DNA from: an uncultured Lachnospiraceae bacterium
GTDB lineage: Bacteria; Bacillota; Clostridia; Lachnospirales; Lachnospiraceae
DNA: 64,000 nt
Assembly: GCA_910578345.1 (NCBI GenBank)
Contig: CAJTRA010000005.1
Span: forward strand, 62,001 to 126,000
Direction: 5' to 3'
Positions 1 through 8,539 of this stretch are shown piece after piece. Made by a program: the position numbers and the translations under genes. Below the pieces are notes generated by a model. That model did no database searches and was not told the DNA's origin. It saw nothing but the letters and a program-made list of their open reading frames with translations. How positions within the stretch are numbered: the stretch's first letter is position 1; each line of letters begins with the position of its first letter.

Positions 1-1022
1 GCGGGTATTCAGCGCTAGTATCTAAGGGAATGACGAGAGCCGACGAGATGCTGATTAGGTCTATTCCCAAAGCGCTTTCCGTGACTGAACGGGTATGCAG
101 TTCTGTAAACGTTGGATCCACGAAGACGGGAATCAATATGGATGCAGTGAAGCTGATGGGCGAAGTGATCCTGCAGACGGCACAGGCAACGAAGGATGCA
201 GATTCTCTTGGCTGTGCGAAGCTCGTTGTCTTCTGTAATGCGCCGGACGACAACCCCTTTATGGCGGGTGCGTTCCATGGTGTGACAGAGGCGGATAAGG
301 TAATCAATGTAGGCGTCAGCGGCCCCGGAGTTGTCAAGACAGCGCTTCAAAAGGTCAGAGGAGAGAACTTTGAGGTACTGTGTGAAACGATCAAGAAGAC
401 AGCGTTTAAGGTGACACGGGTTGGGCAGTTAGTGGCGAAGGAGGCTTCTAAATGCTTAAATGTGCCGTTCGGGATCGTAGATCTGTCGCTTGCGCCGACA
501 CCGGCAATCGGGGATTCTGTGGCGGATATCCTGTGCGAGATCGGGTTAGAACATGCCGGGGCACCAGGCACGACAGCGGCTCTTGCGCTCTTGAACGATC
601 AGGTGAAGAAAGGCGGAGTGATGGCATCCTCCTATGTAGGGGGCTTAAGCGGCGCGTTTATTCCGGTCAGTGAAGATCAGGGTATGATCGATGCCGTGAC
701 GGCGGGAGCGCTGACATTGGAAAAGCTTGAGGCCATGACCTGTGTATGTTCTGTGGGGCTTGATATGATTGCGATCCCTGGAGACACGAAAGCGACGACG
801 ATCTCCGGTATCATAGCAGATGAGATGGCGATCGGTATGGTAAATCAGAAGACGACGGCGGTACGATTGATCCCGGTGATCGGTAAGGGAGTGGGAGAGA
901 TGGTGGAATTCGGCGGTCTGCTCGGTTATGCGCCGATCATGCCAGTGAACGGGTTTTCCTGTGATGCTTTTGTCAATCGTGGAGGCAGAATACCCGCGCC
1001 GATCCACAGCTTTAAGAATTGA
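1..1022 (+). CDS. PFL family protein (UPF0210), 5' end outside window
   Basis: The frame is open back to the first base, so the true start lies upstream; an internal ATG at 30 is not the start. The visible part has conserved stretches typical of UPF0210/PFL proteins: SVNVGSTKTGINMDAV, NPFMAGAFHGV, INVGVSGPGVV, LSLAPTPAIGDSVA, PGTTAALALLNDQVKKGG and the ending PAPIHSFKN. Full-length members are about 450 residues, so roughly the last three quarters is here. The family resembles the glycyl-radical PFL fold, but its reaction is, to my knowledge, not settled, so no function is assigned. It ends at a TGA followed by a strong hairpin and converges with the chemoreceptor gene. Members often follow an ACT-domain gene, which would lie outside the window. 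Confidence 0.93.
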   Translation, partial: GYSALVSKGMTRADEMLIRSIPKALSVTERVCSSVNVGSTKTGINMDAVKLMGEVILQTAQATKDADSLGCAKLVVFCNAPDDNPFMAGAFHGVTEADKVINVGVSGPGVVKTALQKVRGENFEVLCETIKKTAFKVTRVGQLVAKEASKCLNVPFGIVDLSLAPTPAIGDSVADILCEIGLEHAGAPGTTAALALLNDQVKKGGVMASSYVGGLSGAFIPVSEDQGMIDAVTAGALTLEKLEAMTCVCSVGLDMIAIPGDTKATTISGIIADEMAIGMVNQKTTAVRLIPVIGKGVGEMVEFGGLLGYAPIMPVNGFSCDAFVNRGGRIPAPIHSFKN

Positions 1023-1045
1023 TAGAAGAAGAGGAACGGAAAGAA

Positions 1046-1091
1046 AAAGGGGATATCTGACAGAAGGTGTCATGATATCCTCTTTCTTATG
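1046..1091. terminator. Bidirectional rho-independent terminator
   Basis: A 17-bp stem with one G-U pair and one bulged T (arms 1046-1062 and 1068-1085) has A-rich flank on the left and T-rich flank on the right. It sits between the convergent PFL and chemoreceptor genes and can stop transcription from both sides. Confidence 0.85.
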
Positions 1092-1159
1092 TTTTATGAG
1101 TTTTCTGAGAGTTTCCTCGTTGCTATTGTCTGTATTGCAGGTGATATGATGATACAGAA

Positions 1160-2578
1160 CTACTCGGCGAATACTTTCAGATGTTCCCGCTCAAGAGCTT
1201 CTGCATTTTCCACAATCTTCTTAAAGTCGCTGATCAGCTCTTCCGAAAGCTTGACAGCAGAGCGGTATTCATTGTCGGCTCTTGCATAATCCTGATTCTT
1301 GATCGCAACGATCACATTCTTGCCGTATCCATGGAAGCGGCGATGCTTCTCGGCAAGACCGTTCCAGAGAGGAGAGATCATCTTGTTGCGGGGATTCATT
1401 GCATAGTAGAAATGACCAAAAGCGCACTTCGTATCATCGGTCTGAAGCGGAACGCATTCTCTGTCTTTTACCATAGTGTTCAGAGTCTTTAACCAGTTCT
1501 GATGTGCGGTGATTGCATTTTGAACATTGGCGATGAACTGCCGGTTGCTTAACATATAGAAGACATCCTGCACCATGCTACCCATCAACTTAGCGGAATC
1601 ATCCAGGTCTTTCTCGATCACAGATACCGGACGCATATTCACCTTCAGATCTTCGGAAACCGCGCCGAGCATATCGGACTGCTCATTCAGGGAAAGGCAT
1701 TCCTCACGCAGACGTCCCATCTGATCCTGTACGTTAGTGACTGCACTGAAGATTTCTTCACTTGTGGCAGCGATTGTAGTGATGGAATCGGTTATGTTGA
1801 CGATATTGGAAACATTGCGCTCATTATTGGAGAGTACCTTACTCAGGTTCTCGCGCATGGCTTCCAGCTCTACCACTGTATGGTCAAGACTATCACAACT
1901 CATCTTGGATGCCGTTTCGATCTTCGCGACAAAACCGTCCATATTACCGGTAAGCTGCTTGGTCTCGTCAGCCAGGCTTCTGATCTGCTCAGCAACAACG
2001 GCAAATCCTTTCCCGGCCTCTCCGGCACGAGCAGCTTCGATAGAAGCATTCAGGGCAAGCATATTGGTCTGGGCAGAAATAGAGTTGATTCCCTTGATCA
2101 CTTCGTTCATGCCCTTGATGATCTCAAGAAGCTCCTGCATGTCGTCCTTCATCTGATCGGATTTGTCGATCGTAAACTGGGATTCTTCCACGATAGAGGA
2201 GATTTCCTGGCTGCTTGCTTCCATATCATCCATGATAGAACCCGCTGCAGAAGACACTTGCGCGATAGATTCAGCAAAGCCCTCGTGAGCGTTGACAACT
2301 TCATTCATATTCTCTTCTGTCATCTGGGAAGCACGTACCACGGTCTCAGATATGTGCTTAACTGTATTACTGATATATCCCATCTTATCTGTGCTGTCAC
2401 TCATAACAAGATCAAGGGCACTGATCTGCATAACGGATTTGCAGATGCCGCCGACAAGCTGGTTAAATTTATCTCTTCCTTCATTGAGACGCTTCTGGAT
2501 CTCAAGCGCTTCTCCGCCGACCTCTACAGGCTCCATTTTACTAAGGTTCTGTAATATTTTGTCGTTTTTGTTTCTCAT
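1160..2578 (-). CDS. Soluble methyl-accepting chemotaxis protein with C-terminal CZB domain
   Basis: A 472-residue chemoreceptor with no membrane segment, so it should be cytoplasmic. The signalling hairpin tip is unmistakable (QTNMLALNASIEAARAGEAG, then KGFAVVAEQIRSLA) with heptad helices on both sides. The last ~130 residues fit a chemoreceptor zinc-binding (CZB) domain: a His in AHQNWLKTL, the Cys of KCAFGHFYY and two His in EKHRRFH. CZB domains are known to bind zinc and in some receptors respond to zinc or oxidants; the ligand here is inference. The start is the ATG at 2578, eight codons inside the longest frame, because GGAGGG lies just upstream of it. No other chemotaxis gene is in the window. 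Confidence 0.93.
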   Translation of the reverse strand: MRNKNDKILQNLSKMEPVEVGGEALEIQKRLNEGRDKFNQLVGGICKSVMQISALDLVMSDSTDKMGYISNTVKHISETVVRASQMTEENMNEVVNAHEGFAESIAQVSSAAGSIMDDMEASSQEISSIVEESQFTIDKSDQMKDDMQELLEIIKGMNEVIKGINSISAQTNMLALNASIEAARAGEAGKGFAVVAEQIRSLADETKQLTGNMDGFVAKIETASKMSCDSLDHTVVELEAMRENLSKVLSNNERNVSNIVNITDSITTIAATSEEIFSAVTNVQDQMGRLREECLSLNEQSDMLGAVSEDLKVNMRPVSVIEKDLDDSAKLMGSMVQDVFYMLSNRQFIANVQNAITAHQNWLKTLNTMVKDRECVPLQTDDTKCAFGHFYYAMNPRNKMISPLWNGLAEKHRRFHGYGKNVIVAIKNQDYARADNEYRSAVKLSEELISDFKKIVENAEALEREHLKVFAE

Positions 2579-2675
2579 TTTGGTCCCTCCTGTCACCCAC
2601 ATATAATTAGATTATAACAGAGTGCGTTTTCTTTTTCCATAATAAAAACAATAAAATATGCTGATACATAACATT

Positions 2676-2703
2676 ATTATAGCAAATTATGCATTATTGT
2701 AAA
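2676..2703 (-). promoter_or_regulatory. Putative sigma-A promoter of the chemoreceptor gene
   Basis: Read on the minus strand: TTTACA (2703-2698), 16 bases, TATAAT (2681-2676), about 100 bases upstream of the ATG at 2578. No sigma-28 type motility promoter was seen. Confidence 0.6.
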
Positions 2704-2803
2704 GAAAATTTGTAGCAAATGAAAGAGGGATTGTGGAGTCTGCACTGTATGTCTGATGTAAAAAGGAGTGACAGTAAGGACTGGGAGGACATAAATGTGA
2801 AAA

Positions 2804-2843
2804 AGAAGAGTCCGCCAAAGTACAATTTGGCGGACTCTTTTTG
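2804..2843. terminator. Terminator-like hairpin, copy 1 of an inverted pair
   Basis: A perfect 14-bp stem (AAGAGTCCGCCAAA with its complement) and 6-base loop GTACAA, followed by a T run on the plus strand and, through the A run on its left, on the minus strand too. It lies between divergent genes, where a terminator is not expected. It could end a short RNA or be part of a small repeat element. Confidence 0.7.
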
Positions 2844-2958
2844 ATTTCACTAAAATATACAAAACAACTCTGTCATTTATAGTTATTTTGTATATATTAT
2901 AGGGATTTTCTGATACGGTGTCAATCTCTTTTCATCATTCCAGGAAGATGAAATACAT

Positions 2959-2984
2959 CCGCCAAATTGTACTTTGGCGGACGG
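2959..2984. repeat. Hairpin, inverted copy 2 of the 2807-2832 unit
   Basis: TCCGCCAAA, loop TTGTAC, TTTGGCGGA is the exact reverse complement of the core of the hairpin at 2807-2832, including the loop. It lacks a T run, so it is not a terminator. Flanking ATGAAATA and TATTTCAT can extend the stem. A TTG inside it opens the longest frame of the next gene, but that is not a credible start. Confidence 0.75.
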
Positions 2985-3018
2985 AAGAATATTTCATGTG
3001 TGCGGGAGGAACATGTGG

Positions 3019-3423
3019 ATGAAGATAGAAGAGAAGCAGGACATTTTGTTACAGCCGGAACGGATACAACTGACCAGAAGCGGATTTCTATTAGTGGATC
3101 CTGTCATTGGCAGGTATAAGATTCCTTATAAGAAGATCATGGCAGCCCGGATCGGCATCAAAGATCAGAAAACGGGAATCTATTCGGAACCAGAGTTAGC
3201 GGATATCAGCAGAGACATGAGAGGAGATCTGATCCTCTATGATTTGCAGCAGCGTATATGGAGGATCAAGACAGATCTGATAGAACAGCCGGCAGGAGTC
3301 ATTCTGGTAGAACTGGCGGTCCGCGCATCTTATATTTTTCTGGGCGGAGACATCGTATGTCCTGATCTGAAAGATGAGGAGATTTTTGAAGAAATTGCCT
3401 ATATGGCTGAGAAGATACAGTAG
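3019..3423 (+). CDS. Hypothetical protein, about 135 aa
   Basis: I do not recognise this protein. It is soluble, of mixed charge, with alternating hydrophobic segments that suggest a small beta-rich fold followed by a C-terminal helix; a PH-like fold is possible but unproven. Start choice: GGAGG at 3006-3010 is 8 bases before the ATG at 3019 and only 2 before the ATG at 3013, so 3019 is preferred. It lies 82 bases upstream of pelD on the same strand with no terminator seen between them, so it may be transcribed with the polysaccharide locus. Confidence 0.6.
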   Translation: MKIEEKQDILLQPERIQLTRSGFLLVDPVIGRYKIPYKKIMAARIGIKDQKTGIYSEPELADISRDMRGDLILYDLQQRIWRIKTDLIEQPAGVILVELAVRASYIFLGGDIVCPDLKDEEIFEEIAYMAEKIQ

Positions 3424-3505
3424 TTTGAGCGGTTTTAGATCGGACGAGAATGTGTTATGGCATCATAAATGATGTATGTCGTGAGTGAGGATGGTAGACG
3501 AGTAA

Positions 3506-5680
3506 ATGAATGTATTATTGGTTGGCGGCGGCAGCAGGATGACAGATGCCGTGATTGACAAACTGAATAAAGGGAAACACAGAGTCTTTCTGTTAACAGG
3601 CCGAAGAGACAGACGAGACTCATACAGACATGTATTCGAACGGTATGACTATACTTATGAAGATGAGAGCGTTAAGGATATTTTCGAGAGTGTGAAGCCG
3701 GACATGGTCATTTTCATGGGAGCCTATGATACGAATTTTGACTGGCACAGGGAGCGGCAGGAGTCGGTCCGCTATACGGCGGCGGTGATGAACCTCCTGT
3801 CTACCTATTCGATGACTGGGAAAGGACGGTTTGTCTATCTGTCTTCCCATGAGGTGTTCGGCGGAGCATATCACAATGATATTGCTGTCTCTGAGACAAC
3901 ATCGCCAAGAGGCTTCAAGGCTATGGCGGTCGCTCAGGGGGAGGAGATCTGCGACAATTACCGTAAGACGCAGGGAATGGATGTGTTGGTTCTGCGTTTT
4001 GATCACCTGTACGGCATTCCCCACAAAGGACAGGAGGAGAATAGTCCTTGCTTTCAGATGTGCCTTGAGGCGTTAAAAACAGGCAAGATCTCTGCCAGTG
4101 ACAGAAGGTCTTTCTCCATGCTTTATCTGAATGATGCAGTGGAGCTGGCTTATAAAGTGATGATGGAGGAGCATCCGGCGTTGTCCTGCTATCACATCTC
4201 ATCGATGGAAGAGATCGACGAGATCAAACTGGCAGAGTTCATTATTAAGGCAATGGGCGGCGGTATCCGTCTTGTCAATCACTCGGTAGGAGAACAATAC
4301 CGCCTTGTGCTGGATGGAAAGCTCTATGAACAGGAATATGATCAGAAGATCTTTGTCTCCTATGGGGAGGGCGTTTCGCAGGTCGTCAAGTATATGAAAC
4401 GGCATGCGGATTCCTTCATCAATGAAGAGGATACCGGTGGAAGCACAGCCGGAAGAATCTGGCACGGTGTCAAAGTTGCTTTTAAGAGGCTGTTTCCATT
4501 TGTGGAGAATCTGGTCTGTTTTATTCCCTTCTTCTTTTTGAACAGTAAGGCGGCAGGCAGTGAATATTTCAATCGATTGGATTTCTTCTTGCTGTATGTT
4601 CTGCTGTTTGCGATTATCTATGGTCAGCAGCAGGCGATCTTTTCTTCATTGTTAGCTGTGGCGGGATATTTCCTGCAGCAGATGTATGGACGGACGGGAT
4701 TTGAGGTGCTGTTGGACTATAATATTTACATATGGATGGCACAGTTGTTCATTATTGGTATGGTGGTAGGCTATATGCGCGACCAGCTCCAGTATGTCAA
4801 GGATGAAAATGAAGAAGAGGTGCGTTATTTAAGCAGAAAGGTAGATGATATTGCGGATATCAATGACAGTAATGTCCGCATGAAACAGAGTTTTGAGACA
4901 CAGCTTGTGAATCAGAGGGACAGTTTAGGGAAGATCTATGAGATCACATCCAGTTTAGAGGCGTATGAGCCTGAGGAAGTACTGTTCTATGCGGCAAAGG
5001 TGCTGGGAGAGCTGATGGACAGCCGGGATGTTGCAGTCTATACCGTGGCGAACAGCGACTATGCAAGATTGTTTTCCTTCACGTCCACAGAGGCAAAGAA
5101 GCTGGGGAATTCGATCAAATATACGGCTATGGAAGATCTGTACAATGACCTGAGCGAACGCCGTGTCTTTATCAATAAGAAGCTGGATGAGAAGCTTCCA
5201 TTGATGGCAAGCGCTGTATATACTGAGGACCGGATGGAACTGATCCTGATGATATGGGGAATCCCGTGGCAGCGCATGACGCTCTCTGAGGCCAATCGGC
5301 TGACGATCGTTGGTGCGCTGATCCAGAATGCGGTGGTACATGCCAATCGTTATCTGGATGCCCTGACAAGTGAACGCTATCTGGAACAGACGAAGATTAT
5401 GTCTGCAGATGCTTTCGGGCAGCTTTCCAGAGCATTTTTCGGCGCCAGGGAAAACGGTTTGACAGAGTGCGCCATGTTGGAGATTCTGGCAAAAGACTAC
5501 CGGCAGGCGGCTGAAATATTAGGGAAGAACATGCGACAGACAGATTATATGGGTGTGCTTGAGGATGGCGGTTTCTATATCTTGCTCTCCAATACAGATG
5601 CAAAGAATGCAGAGGGCGTTATGAGGCGGTTTAGAAATGCCGGATATGAGTGCCGTCTCAGAGAGGAGGCTGCCAAATGA
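3506..5680 (+). CDS. pelD: PelD-like c-di-GMP receptor fused to an SDR epimerase-like domain
   Basis: A 724-residue inner-membrane regulator opening the polysaccharide locus. Residues 1-300 form an SDR/epimerase-like Rossmann domain (VLLVGGGSRMTD near the start, VYLSSHEVFGG, LRFDHLYG). Membrane segments fill about 335-432, followed by a coiled coil to about 490, a GAF-like region to about 630 and a degenerate GGDEF domain. The GGDEF motif is replaced by EDGGF (686-690), while RQTD (677-680) sits exactly five residues upstream, the position of the RxxD inhibitory c-di-GMP site. This is the known PelD pattern: no cyclase activity, but c-di-GMP binding that switches on Pel synthesis. The SDR domain has SPRGFK at 133-138 where active enzymes carry YxxxK, so its catalytic Tyr seems lost. 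The stop overlaps the next start (ATGA). Confidence 0.85.
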   Translation: MNVLLVGGGSRMTDAVIDKLNKGKHRVFLLTGRRDRRDSYRHVFERYDYTYEDESVKDIFESVKPDMVIFMGAYDTNFDWHRERQESVRYTAAVMNLLSTYSMTGKGRFVYLSSHEVFGGAYHNDIAVSETTSPRGFKAMAVAQGEEICDNYRKTQGMDVLVLRFDHLYGIPHKGQEENSPCFQMCLEALKTGKISASDRRSFSMLYLNDAVELAYKVMMEEHPALSCYHISSMEEIDEIKLAEFIIKAMGGGIRLVNHSVGEQYRLVLDGKLYEQEYDQKIFVSYGEGVSQVVKYMKRHADSFINEEDTGGSTAGRIWHGVKVAFKRLFPFVENLVCFIPFFFLNSKAAGSEYFNRLDFFLLYVLLFAIIYGQQQAIFSSLLAVAGYFLQQMYGRTGFEVLLDYNIYIWMAQLFIIGMVVGYMRDQLQYVKDENEEEVRYLSRKVDDIADINDSNVRMKQSFETQLVNQRDSLGKIYEITSSLEAYEPEEVLFYAAKVLGELMDSRDVAVYTVANSDYARLFSFTSTEAKKLGNSIKYTAMEDLYNDLSERRVFINKKLDEKLPLMASAVYTEDRMELILMIWGIPWQRMTLSEANRLTIVGALIQNAVVHANRYLDALTSERYLEQTKIMSADAFGQLSRAFFGARENGLTECAMLEILAKDYRQAAEILGKNMRQTDYMGVLEDGGFYILLSNTDAKNAEGVMRRFRNAGYECRLREEAAK

Positions 5681-6636
5681 CATTAACACGGGATGAGCAT
5701 ATTTTTCTCATCGTTGTGATCATCAATACGATCCTGGCAGTTTTGTATCTGTTGATCGGTAGTTTGATTGTGGTGCCTGTTCGTAATAGAAAAAGAGAAG
5801 GGGAGACAGAACGCCTGCACGATAACAGAAGGACGTATTTCCTGCGGTTTCTTGTGATGGTGCTGTGCCCGGTGATCGGACCGTTATTTTTCCTGACCGT
5901 ACATATTCTCTATCTGACAATATTTAGATTCCAGGTAGAACTGGACGATGTGGTCTTTAGCAAAGAACGTGTGAGGACACAGCTTCATGCAGATGAAGAA
6001 AGAGAGCGGAATGTGATTCCATTGGAGGAGGCGATCGCAGTCAATGATCAGAAGAGTCTGCGGGTGGCAATGTTAAATGTACTCAAAGGTGAAATCAAGC
6101 ATTCCTTGTCGGCGATCTCATTAGCACTGGAAACAAAAGATTCAGAGACTTCCCATTATGCAGCGGCTATTTTAAGTCATGAGCTGAGCGAATTCCGTAT
6201 GGAAGCACAGAAATTATATCTGGGCATTCGGGAGGAAAAGCCGGACCAGACAGAATACGAAGATATGATGCTCAGTTATACCGACGATATTTTAAAGCAG
6301 AAAGTCTTTACTGAGTTGGAACAGAAGCGGTTTGTGCGGATGATGGCAGAAGCAGCCGAATCGTTTTATACGAAGAATGCTGCCGGTATGGCGGTACAGC
6401 AGTATGAACGCATAGCTTTAAGGCTGCTGGAGATCGGCGATTATGAGAATTCAGAGAAATGGTGTCTGCGGCTGGCGCAGCAATATCCGGATCAGCTTGC
6501 GGCATTTACCTGTAAGATGAAACTGTATTTTATTGTCAGAAATCAGGAGGCTTTTTTCCAGACCCTTGATGCTTTGAAGAAATCGGATGTGGTGATTGAT
6601 AATGAGACGTTAGAGCTGATTCGGATTTTCAGCTAG
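5677..6636 (+). CDS. pelE: PelE-like membrane protein with TPR region
   Basis: 319 residues. Two hydrophobic segments near the N-terminus (about 9-33 and 50-75) are followed by a basic, then helical cytoplasmic region whose last ~100 residues look like TPR helices (RIALRLLEIGDYENSEKWC and a following pair). Short two-TM plus TPR proteins right after PelD are PelE in described pel loci, where PelE is thought to scaffold PelD and the PelF glycosyltransferase. The ATG at 5677 overlaps the pelD stop and has GAGGAGG upstream, so the longer frame starting at 5650 is not used. The identity rests on architecture and position more than on sequence. Confidence 0.75.
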   Translation: MTLTRDEHIFLIVVIINTILAVLYLLIGSLIVVPVRNRKREGETERLHDNRRTYFLRFLVMVLCPVIGPLFFLTVHILYLTIFRFQVELDDVVFSKERVRTQLHADEERERNVIPLEEAIAVNDQKSLRVAMLNVLKGEIKHSLSAISLALETKDSETSHYAAAILSHELSEFRMEAQKLYLGIREEKPDQTEYEDMMLSYTDDILKQKVFTELEQKRFVRMMAEAAESFYTKNAAGMAVQQYERIALRLLEIGDYENSEKWCLRLAQQYPDQLAAFTCKMKLYFIVRNQEAFFQTLDALKKSDVVIDNETLELIRIFS

Positions 6637-6673
6637 GAGAAGACGTCTGTTACAATGGATGGGAGAGACAGGG

Positions 6674-8518
6674 ATGATATCACGTCGAAATTATTTTACA
6701 ATTACGATTGTAATGTTTATCGTTTTCTTTCTGTTCCAGTTTTCTAATGTTGCGCTGGAAAGCTGGAATCATTACGAAGTAAATGAGTATATTGTTGATA
6801 CGTCAGAGATTTCGAATAAGGGTGATGCTTTCAGGGCAGACGTTGAGGAAGACCAGAGAGAATTTGTGCATGATCTGCGGGAACAGATCGTATTTATCGG
6901 TGATCAGGAAGCGGCAGTGAGTGAGACGGCGTCTCTTTGGACGACTTACACGAAACGTGGCTGGATGGCATATCCAACGCTGGAGGCATACGAGAAAGCA
7001 AGAGTGGCAGAAAACAGAAAAGATCCTGCGATGATCTTGATCGACGCTATGGGACTTGACTGGGAGGAAGAAGATAATTGTGAGCGGCTGGAAGCATATG
7101 TGCAAACGGGCGTCCCGCTTGTCTTTTGTAATCTGCCGGAAGTAACTGTATTGAAAGGAAATAAGCAACTGCAGGAACTTTTGGGGATCAAGACAATCCG
7201 GGCGGAAGAGATGGCTGTCACGGAGATTCACCTTCACCGGGATTTCTTATTAGGAGGAGAAGCGTTCTATTCAGAGGATGGACCAGAAGAAGGAATGGAA
7301 TTCACCCTTCCCTGGTATGAGGTGTCGGCGGGAAACAAGATTTATATCAATGGAATACCGGACAAGAAATCCGCTGGAACAGAACCGCTTGCAGATACAC
7401 AACTGCCGGCGGTCCTATGGTGCAGAGTGACAGAAACAGCCCCTGTGTTTGTCGTCAATGGCAGCTATCTGGAGGACGTAGCTGGTCTGGGGATTTTATC
7501 AGCCATATCGGCCAAAATAAATCCTTATGAGATCTATCCGGTAGTCAATGCACAGAATATGATCTATGCCAATTACCCAGGAATGGCAAAGGAGAATGAG
7601 GATGTCTTGATGGAATTGTACAGCCAGTCTCTGGAGGGATTATACCAGAATGTAGTCTGGCCGGATATCGTAGCTGTCCGAAGGGAAAACAGTCTTGCAT
7701 TGTCCTGTATGCTTGCCCCTCAGCTGGATTATGAAGATGACAATGATCCCGATGTGGTCCAGTTTGAACGCTATATGAAACTGCTAAACGAGCAGCGGGC
7801 AGAGACTGGTCTGTCTGGCACTTGTCATTCGGATACCCCTGTTGAGAAAAAGGCTGCAAGAGACTATGAGTTTATGAAAGAGGCGCTGCCAACCTATGAG
7901 TTTACTTCTATCTATGCAGACGATCTGACACCAGAAGCGATTCTTTCTGTTCTGCAGGAAGAGTTGTTTGCATCCGTGCGGACGGTTGTGGAGAAGGTTC
8001 AGGAGGAGGGAGACGGCAGCAAAGAAGTGATCGGCTATTTTTCGGAGTATATTACAAGGCAGGATGCTGTGATAGACGGACTGGAGGATAGCGTGCGACA
8101 TGATTTCCGAATCAGATGTCTGGAAACGGCGCTTGGCTATACCAGTGTGCTGGTGGATCTGAAGCATATTGTCTATCCGGAAGATGAGAGGGATGAATGG
8201 GCTTATGCTTCTAATACCGTGCGTCAGAATCTGCAGGATTACCGGTTCGGCGAGTATGGGTTTGATATGACGACAGTGTCAGAGTGTGATGAGCGGATTC
8301 GAGCTTTTCTGGCATTAGATTATAAAGAACACAGAGAATTTAATACCATTTATCTGGAACGGAACGACGTGGGCGGTCCTGTGTGGTTTGTGCTGCGCAC
8401 AGACCGTGAAGAGATCGAGAGCGTGGAAGGCGGAAGTTTTAATAAGCTGGAAGACGACGCGTATCTGGTCATGGCAGAGCAGGAAAAGGTGGAGATAACA
8501 TTAAAGGTGGTCTATTAA
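6674..8518 (+). CDS. DUF2194-like membrane-anchored protein of the pel locus
   Basis: About 615 residues with one N-terminal membrane segment (roughly 8-25) and a large extracytoplasmic part. Position between pelE and pelF is where described Gram-positive pel loci carry a PelA-type deacetylase or hydrolase component. I read the protein as DUF2194-like, from memory of such loci rather than a search. An acidic stretch (LAPQLDYEDDND) and CHSD in the middle could carry metal ligands, but I do not see the H-x3-H pair of carbohydrate esterase family 4, so enzyme activity is uncertain. The start at 6674 has GGGAGAG six bases upstream; an ATG at 6659 is in frame but poorly placed. Confidence 0.6.
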   Translation: MISRRNYFTITIVMFIVFFLFQFSNVALESWNHYEVNEYIVDTSEISNKGDAFRADVEEDQREFVHDLREQIVFIGDQEAAVSETASLWTTYTKRGWMAYPTLEAYEKARVAENRKDPAMILIDAMGLDWEEEDNCERLEAYVQTGVPLVFCNLPEVTVLKGNKQLQELLGIKTIRAEEMAVTEIHLHRDFLLGGEAFYSEDGPEEGMEFTLPWYEVSAGNKIYINGIPDKKSAGTEPLADTQLPAVLWCRVTETAPVFVVNGSYLEDVAGLGILSAISAKINPYEIYPVVNAQNMIYANYPGMAKENEDVLMELYSQSLEGLYQNVVWPDIVAVRRENSLALSCMLAPQLDYEDDNDPDVVQFERYMKLLNEQRAETGLSGTCHSDTPVEKKAARDYEFMKEALPTYEFTSIYADDLTPEAILSVLQEELFASVRTVVEKVQEEGDGSKEVIGYFSEYITRQDAVIDGLEDSVRHDFRIRCLETALGYTSVLVDLKHIVYPEDERDEWAYASNTVRQNLQDYRFGEYGFDMTTVSECDERIRAFLALDYKEHREFNTIYLERNDVGGPVWFVLRTDREEIESVEGGSFNKLEDDAYLVMAEQEKVEITLKVVY

Positions 8519-8539
8519 CACAGAGAGGGAAGAGTTGGA

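Larger units (their letters stand above)
2579..3018. other. Divergent intergenic region with three hairpins
   Basis: This 440-base AT-rich gap separates the divergent chemoreceptor and unknown-protein genes. It holds the chemoreceptor promoter, a hairpin at 2804-2843, a central AT hairpin (arms about 2852-2866 and 2884-2898) and a third hairpin at 2959-2983 that is an inverted copy of the first. I see no protein gene in it. Confidence 0.7.

Noticed and set aside
2974..3018. TTG start giving a longer version of the small unknown protein
   Set aside because: The TTG lies inside the inverted hairpin and has no ribosome site, while GGAGG fits the ATG at 3019.
3424..3505. Possible c-di-GMP riboswitch or operator upstream of pelD
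   Set aside because: No GEMM-type conserved core is visible in the gap or further upstream; only a short CATCAT-AA-ATGATG palindrome at 3461-3474.
5534..5680. Active diguanylate cyclase
   Set aside because: The GGDEF signature is replaced by EDGGF, so catalysis is not expected.
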